38,180 nucleotides of DNA, taken from Caccovicinus sp964425595 (GTDB lineage Bacteria > Bacillota > Clostridia > Lachnospirales > Lachnospiraceae). The DNA lies in assembly GCA_964425595.1 (NCBI GenBank), contig CAYRMW010000020.1, positions 1-38,180 on the forward strand, in the 5' to 3' direction. The number at the start of each line of letters is the position of its first letter. The first letter of the stretch is position 1. The translations under genes and the position numbers were made by a program. The notes under the pieces are model-generated. The model did not search any database and had not been told where the DNA came from. It was given only the letters and a program-made list of their open reading frames with translations. Shown piece after piece: positions 33,981-38,180 of this stretch.

Positions 33981-36434
33981 ATGGACAGAGTCATGGATGG
34001 ATGGAATCTTGGAAAAGACGGATTTGTGATGGAATATATGACGGCAGGGCCGAGCCTGGAGGCGTTTTCCTCGGATATGCACGATGAGGATCAGCTGCAG
34101 CTGGAAGGGCGTCTGCGCAAGGCAGTGTGCGGCCCCCGTCCGGAAACCGTAAAGCTTAAGGCGCGGCTGGGCGAGACGGCTCCAAACGGCTGCCCCTGGC
34201 GGGTGTATGCGCCTTACGGAAACGGGATCATCGATGTGTCGGCCTTTTACTCTACGCTGCAGAAGATCCGGGTTTACGGCGCGGCGGTGCTGATCGCGCC
34301 GAAAGAGATGAAGGTGAAGGCGCGCGTGTGGGGATACATGGCCGTTGGCGTTTACGTCAACGGACGCCTGGCCGGAGGTCTTGCCTATCCGGACTATAAA
34401 CCCATTCAGTACTGCGATCTGGAACTGACGCTGGAAGAGGGCAGAAATCAGATCCTCTTTATCTGCGAGAATCTCGGCGCCAGGGATACCAGAAACATCG
34501 TCGGTCTGCAGATCCTGGATCACCGGGAGGAGATCCGCACCGGGCTGGCGGATGAAGGATGGCAGGAAGCCGTGGCCGCGGCCAAACGCTTCCTGGACGG
34601 CATGACGGTCGAGGGGAGCCGGATCCGGTTTTCGGCTCCGGCTCCGGCGGGGACGCGCTGCTGCCCTGTGCAGGAAAGCCCTGACTACGAGGTGATGCAT
34701 CAGCCGGTGGTCTGGGAAGATGTCACGGGGCGGACAGAAGTGGAGATCCCGGAGACCGTAAGAAGCGTGCAGGTGGCCGTGGGGCAGGGCGGGATGGAGC
34801 TGTCCCGCACCCTGGAAGCGGCGTCGCATAAAAAACCCCGTTTCCGGCCTGCCGGAACCGATGAGCAGGCGGCCTGGATGGACACGATGGAGGGCATCGC
34901 CGCTGTCTCCAGCTTAAACCGGGGCGAATTCGGCTTCGCGATCTTTAACGTGCTGGCCAGGAAATATCTGGGACGGGAGGGAGAGAGAGACCGGGAACAC
35001 CTGTTTGAGACGCTGGAGCTGATCCGGCGCAGGGTGGATTGCTCTGACTTTATTGTCTGCGGTTTTCTGCGCTATATGCATTGCTATCCGGTCGATGATG
35101 AACTGCGGGCAAGAGCAAAGGAAGTGCTGTTGGATTACCGTTACTGGATGAATATGGAAGGGACGGACGCGATGTGCTTCTGGAGCGAGAACCACGCGCT
35201 GATGTTCTACGCGGCAGCCATGGACGCGGGAAATACCTGGCCGGATGCCTATTTTACGCGGGCAAAGATGACAGGGGCTCAGTTAAAGGCCTATGGTGAG
35301 GACAAGCTTCGCCAGTGGCTCTCCGATGTGGAGGAGTATGGCTATGAAGAATTTTTAAGCGCGGTTTACACGTGCGTAACCCTGGGGGCCCTGCTGCATG
35401 TGATCGACTTTGCCGAGGAGGATATCGCCGCGCGGGCCCGGGCGGCAGCGGATCTTTTGCTTACCCAGGTCAGCCGCCATGTGTTTAAGGGGACCATGAT
35501 CGCGCCCATGGGCCGGGTGTACCGGGAAGTGATCTATCCCTTCGACCAGGGCTCGCAGTCTATGGTCAGCCTGATCGATACGGCTGCGCCGTATTCTTAC
35601 GGTGAAGGCTGGCTGGCGCTTCTGGCAACCAGCAGCTACCGTTTCCCTGCGGGGCTTCTGCAGCTGACGAAGGAAGCGGCAGACTGCACTTATACATCGG
35701 GAAATGCCAGGATCCGGCTGGAGAAGACAGAAGACTACTGCCTGACTTCGGTGGAATCCCCGAGGCAGGACGCCTATGTCCGCTGGCATAACGAGCGCAT
35801 CGACGGCTCCTGGACCGATTCGGATACCCATGCCTTCACCAAGTCCCTGAACGAATGCTTCCACGGGACATCCTGCTTCCAGCCGGGGGTGTACGGCTAT
35901 CAGCAGCATATGTGGTATGCCGCGCTTTCGCCCGAGGCGGTGATCTTCACCAATCATCCGGGCACGTGGTCGGAACGCTCCAGCATGCGTCCCGGCTACT
36001 GGAACGGGAACGGCGTGATGCCGGCCATCCGGCAGGAAAAGGGCATCCTGGGGGCGGTCTATCGTATCCCGGAGGAACACCCGGTGTCCTTTACGCACAT
36101 TTATTGTCCGGCGGAGCGGTTTGACCAGGTAAGGCAGGAGGGAAAGTGGCTGTTTATGCAGAAGGGCGGCGGCTATCTGGCGCTCTGGTCCAGCCAGGTG
36201 CCGGAAGCGTACAATGACACGATCTTCGGATGCGAGATGCGCGTGTATGACCGGGATACCGCTTACCTGTGCGTCTGCGGGAGTGCCCGGGAAGATGGCA
36301 GCCTGGAGGACTTCGCTCAGGCTGCGAAAGAGAAAAAGCCGGCGTTTGACCCGGAAACCGGGGTCCTTACTGCGGCAGGCGGCTTCCGGGTAGAGTATCA
36401 TCCGGTGAAGGATATGACCCAGTACGTGGAGTAG
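33981..36434 (+). CDS. Uncharacterised 817-aa protein, probable carbohydrate-active enzyme (WSENH block)
   Basis: Function not recognised. The N-terminal third (about 1-270) is beta-rich with a lectin-like stretch (KVKARVWGYMAVGVYVNGRLAGG). The middle (about 290-560) is helical and resembles an alpha/alpha toroid. It contains MCFWSENHALMF (398-409), with Trp401, Glu403, Asn404 and His405, and a later DFAEED and MGRVYREVIYPFDQG. The C-terminal part is beta-rich. The SENH block recalls a widespread uncharacterised family that I remember only by pattern. There is no signal peptide, so it should act inside the cell. AAGGAG lies 6 nt before the ATG, 36 nt after the permease gene, so it belongs to the transporter operon. 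A polysaccharide lyase or hydrolase acting on the imported sugar is the working guess. Confidence 0.7.
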   Translation: MDRVMDGWNLGKDGFVMEYMTAGPSLEAFSSDMHDEDQLQLEGRLRKAVCGPRPETVKLKARLGETAPNGCPWRVYAPYGNGIIDVSAFYSTLQKIRVYGAAVLIAPKEMKVKARVWGYMAVGVYVNGRLAGGLAYPDYKPIQYCDLELTLEEGRNQILFICENLGARDTRNIVGLQILDHREEIRTGLADEGWQEAVAAAKRFLDGMTVEGSRIRFSAPAPAGTRCCPVQESPDYEVMHQPVVWEDVTGRTEVEIPETVRSVQVAVGQGGMELSRTLEAASHKKPRFRPAGTDEQAAWMDTMEGIAAVSSLNRGEFGFAIFNVLARKYLGREGERDREHLFETLELIRRRVDCSDFIVCGFLRYMHCYPVDDELRARAKEVLLDYRYWMNMEGTDAMCFWSENHALMFYAAAMDAGNTWPDAYFTRAKMTGAQLKAYGEDKLRQWLSDVEEYGYEEFLSAVYTCVTLGALLHVIDFAEEDIAARARAAADLLLTQVSRHVFKGTMIAPMGRVYREVIYPFDQGSQSMVSLIDTAAPYSYGEGWLALLATSSYRFPAGLLQLTKEAADCTYTSGNARIRLEKTEDYCLTSVESPRQDAYVRWHNERIDGSWTDSDTHAFTKSLNECFHGTSCFQPGVYGYQQHMWYAALSPEAVIFTNHPGTWSERSSMRPGYWNGNGVMPAIRQEKGILGAVYRIPEEHPVSFTHIYCPAERFDQVRQEGKWLFMQKGGGYLALWSSQVPEAYNDTIFGCEMRVYDRDTAYLCVCGSAREDGSLEDFAQAAKEKKPAFDPETGVLTAAGGFRVEYHPVKDMTQYVE

Positions 36435-36443
36435 AGTAGGCCG

Positions 36444-37820
36444 TTAAGCCCGCTGCTCCCTGGGGTCGTCGCTGTTTTCGCTGTTCTCTGCGTCTTCCGG
36501 CGGGATGATCTTTTTGATCAGCGCTTCGCCGATGCGGCGGTCTTCGATCTTTTCTACGTGGATCTCCAGGCCGTTTACGGTGACGTCGAACTGGGTCCCG
36601 TCCGCGGGAATGGTATGGAGACAGCTGAAGATCATGCCGCCCACGGTGTCGTAGTCGGAATCCTCCGGAAGCTCCACGTCCAGCTCTTTGGCCAGATCAT
36701 CGATGTAAACACCGCCGGAAACTCGCCACAGATTTTCATCAAGCTGTACCATTTCCGGCGGCTCGGCCGGGTCAAATTCATCGTAGATATTGCCCACGAT
36801 CTCCTCCAGCAGATCTTCGATGGTGATGATGCCGGCCGTCTGGCCGTATTCGTCGATCACGATGGCGAAGTGGATCTTCTTTTTCTGCATGTCGGCAAAC
36901 AGATCGTCGGCGTGGATGGTGTCAGGGACAAAGTAGGGCGCGCGGAGAAGCTTCTTCAGCTCCTTGGGGTGATCCGGGTTGCTGTTGCGGTCTAAGAGGA
37001 AGTCTCTGGCGTTGAGCACACCGACGATATCATTAATATCCTCGTCATAGACCGGGTAGCGGGACAGCCCGGTCGTTTTGATCACATTGTAGATCTCTTC
37101 GTCGGTGCTGTCCAGATAAAAGCCCACCATATCGGCCTCGCGGGTCATGGCTTCCTTTACGGATATGTCGTCAAAGCGGAATACGTTCTCAATCCACTCC
37201 TGCTCATCGGTATCAATGGTGCCCTTCTGCTCGCCCAGATCCAGCATCATGCGGATCTCTTCCTCGGTGATGGTCTCTTCCTCGGCTTCCGTCTTGAGAC
37301 GGAGGACCTTCAGGACGGTATTGGTCGAGAAGGATAAAAACCAGATGACCGGACGCATGATGGAAGCCAGGGCGGAGACGACGCCGCAGCTTAATTTGGC
37401 CATCTCCAGCGATTTCTGCATGGCGACCCGCTTGGGAACCAGCTCGCCGAAGATCAGGGTGAAGTAGGAAAGGATCACGGTAATGACGACCACGGAAAAG
37501 GTATTCAGCGCCTTTAACGGAAGCACGGTAAAGCCGAGATCATCGTAGATCCAGCTGACCAGATACTCGGAGAAGGCGTCGGCTGCAAACGCACTGCCCA
37601 GGAATCCGGCTAAGGTGATGCCGATCTGGATCGTGGACAGGAATCCGGAGGGATTCTCCACCAGTTTCAGCAGTTTCTCTGCCTTGGTGTCGCCTTCCTC
37701 GACCAGTTTGCGCAGCTTGGTCGCGTTCAGTGATACAACGGCGATTTCGGTGGCGGCAAAAAATGCGTTTATGGCGATCAGGATCGCCTGAATGAGAAGT
37801 TGTTGTGGTATGGAACTCAA
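36444..37820 (-). CDS. CNNM/CorC-family (HlyC, DUF21-CBS) membrane protein
   Basis: A 458-residue protein. The N-terminal DUF21/CNNM membrane domain has about four hydrophobic segments (residues 5-170), with the FFAATEIAVVSLNATKLRKLVE motif. A pair of CBS domains follows (about 215-345; the region of VKEAMTREADMVGF and YGQTAGIITIEDLLEEIVGNIYDEFD). A C-terminal CorC_HlyC domain is at about 355-440. Relatives in bacteria are implicated in Mg2+ and Co2+ transport or efflux, and the name haemolysin is historical. The start is TTG at 37820, with AGGAGAGAG 6-10 nt upstream. No in-frame ATG exists near the N-terminus. It is preceded by a long leader with a leader peptide and hairpin. Its stop lies only 9 nt from the end of the converging gene. 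Confidence 0.9.
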   Translation of the reverse strand: MSSIPQQLLIQAILIAINAFFAATEIAVVSLNATKLRKLVEEGDTKAEKLLKLVENPSGFLSTIQIGITLAGFLGSAFAADAFSEYLVSWIYDDLGFTVLPLKALNTFSVVVITVILSYFTLIFGELVPKRVAMQKSLEMAKLSCGVVSALASIMRPVIWFLSFSTNTVLKVLRLKTEAEEETITEEEIRMMLDLGEQKGTIDTDEQEWIENVFRFDDISVKEAMTREADMVGFYLDSTDEEIYNVIKTTGLSRYPVYDEDINDIVGVLNARDFLLDRNSNPDHPKELKKLLRAPYFVPDTIHADDLFADMQKKKIHFAIVIDEYGQTAGIITIEDLLEEIVGNIYDEFDPAEPPEMVQLDENLWRVSGGVYIDDLAKELDVELPEDSDYDTVGGMIFSCLHTIPADGTQFDVTVNGLEIHVEKIEDRRIGEALIKKIIPPEDAENSENSDDPREQRA

Positions 37821-37955
37821 AGTATACTCTCTCCTTTAACAAATAGAATGGGGTCGGCCTGTTCCGTGCTTGGCACGTTCGCAAGCCGCCGGTTGATCGG
37901 ATGCGGGCAAAGCCCTGTCATCAATAACAGCAGAAACCAATGTCCGGAAAAGCGC

Positions 37956-37998
37956 AAAAAGACACAGCCTGACCGCGAACGGACAGACTATGCCTCTT
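37956..37998 (-). terminator. Intrinsic terminator/attenuator inside the CNNM-family leader
   Basis: On the minus strand the 5' arm (37998-37980, beginning AAGAGGCATAGTCTG) pairs with the 3' arm (37975-37957, beginning CGGTCAGGCT) around a TTCG loop. There are 18 pairs with one T/T mismatch and four wobbles. The 3' arm runs into TTTTT (37960-37956). It begins 4 nt after the stop of a 25-codon leader ORF and 136 nt before the main gene. It therefore looks like an attenuator rather than an end-of-gene terminator. Confidence 0.8.
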
Positions 37999-38002
37999 AA
38001 TG

Positions 38003-38080
38003 TCAAAGATTAAATCTCCGGATGTATATTCGAATGTTCTGCGTCGTGTTCCCGTCAGGGTCCGCGTCTGCGTCGCTCAT
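38003..38080 (-). CDS. Leader peptide, 25 aa, Asp-rich then Arg-rich
   Basis: The ATG at 38080-38078 is preceded by AAGGAAAGGA (38100-38091) with 10-nt spacing, and the TGA is at 38005-38003. The product starts MSDADADPDGNTT and ends RIYIRRFNL. Asp alternates at positions 3, 5, 7 and 9 with Pro8, and three Arg lie in the last nine residues. This acidic/proline start followed by basic residues is reminiscent of MgtL, the leader peptide of the E. coli Mg2+ transporter gene mgtA, where acidic and proline residues destabilise the translating ribosome at low Mg2+. The stop codon is 4 nt from a terminator hairpin that precedes a CNNM/CorC-family gene. Translation control of termination is inferred, not shown. 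Confidence 0.6.
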   Translation of the reverse strand: MSDADADPDGNTTQNIRIYIRRFNL

Positions 38081-38141
38081 TGAAGTGAAATCCTTTCCTT
38101 TCCATGTAATGAATCCGCATCGAAAAATGCGTCTGATTGTT

Positions 38142-38170
38142 ATTATACGTACCGCATACGCTCCTGTCAA
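38142..38170 (-). promoter_or_regulatory. Consensus sigma-A promoter of the CNNM-family transcript
   Basis: On the minus strand the -35 TTGACA (38170-38165), a 17-nt spacer and -10 TATAAT (38147-38142) match the consensus exactly. The predicted start near 38135 gives a leader of about 315 nt. Its first bases can form the small hairpin CGCAT-TTTTCG-ATGCG. Apart from the leader peptide and attenuator, 37821-38141 holds a small CGTGC-CAA-GCACG hairpin near the main gene. Confidence 0.92.
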
Positions 38171-38180
38171 GAGGAAAATC

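Noticed and set aside
38055..38105. Overlapping 16-codon frame (MERKGFHF...RRRRGP) in the CNNM-family leader
   Set aside because: It has an Arg run but no good ribosome binding site. The 25-codon frame has AAGGAAAGGA at a fitting distance and abuts the hairpin.
37821..38135. M-box or other known metal riboswitch in the CNNM-family leader
   Set aside because: The characteristic conserved M-box sequence blocks as I remember them are not present. The visible signals are a small ORF and one terminator hairpin. An Rfam covariance search would be decisive.
1..38180. Mobile elements, CRISPR arrays, tRNA or rRNA genes
   Set aside because: No transposase, integrase, regularly spaced repeats, cloverleaf or rRNA-like sequence was recognised on reading both strands.

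Overview
The window reads as chromosomal DNA of a low-oxygen, carbohydrate-fermenting Firmicute, most like a gut Lachnospiraceae/Clostridia member. The reasons are strong AGGAGG-type ribosome binding sites, consensus sigma-A promoters, TTG starts, Gram-positive lipoprotein signals on both solute-binding proteins, a YesM/YesN-type two-component system, acetate kinase, a DegV protein and many sugar-uptake genes. No tRNA, rRNA, CRISPR array, insertion sequence or prophage gene was seen. The species assignment is inference.

Region 1 (1-8595) is visibly more AT-rich than the rest. It holds the end of a LysR regulator, a LacI regulator, and a five-gene operon: a DUF3798-type lipoprotein, a double-domain CUT2-type ATPase, two permeases, and a CE15-like (glucuronoyl-esterase family) cytoplasmic hydrolase. 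It looks like an uptake-and-de-esterification module for an unknown small molecule. Region 2 (8655-17317) is GC-richer housekeeping and metabolism: a LarA-family (nickel-pincer) racemase homologue, a CbpA-like DnaJ, cardiolipin synthase, a DegV protein, endonuclease III, a MATE transporter and acetate kinase.

Region 3 (17527-24994) holds a GH2 beta-galactosidase, a YetA/PcRGLX-like (exo-rhamnogalacturonan lyase family) protein, a HAD phosphatase/phosphomutase and dihydroorotase. Region 4 (25041-26875) is an ABC-F ATPase with its own promoter, a leader hairpin and a strong terminator. Region 5 (26891-36434) is a divergent sugar-sensing unit. A YesM-like kinase and YesN-like AraC regulator run left. 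A lipoprotein, two CUT1 permeases without an ATPase, and a large uncharacterised protein with a WSENH block run right. A 12-bp direct repeat sits in the divergent control region. Regions 3 and 5 together resemble a plant-cell-wall (possibly pectin/rhamnogalacturonan) utilisation locus.

Region 6 (36444-38170) is on the minus strand. It is a CNNM/CorC-family (HlyC) membrane protein preceded by a perfect TTGACA-17-TATAAT promoter and a leader of about 315 nt. The leader encodes a 25-residue peptide rich in alternating aspartates near its N-terminus and arginines near its C-terminus. The peptide stops 4 nt before a 19-position hairpin followed by a U-run. This arrangement suggests transcription attenuation by leader-peptide translation, possibly sensing Mg2+, and is the most promising undescribed element in the window.
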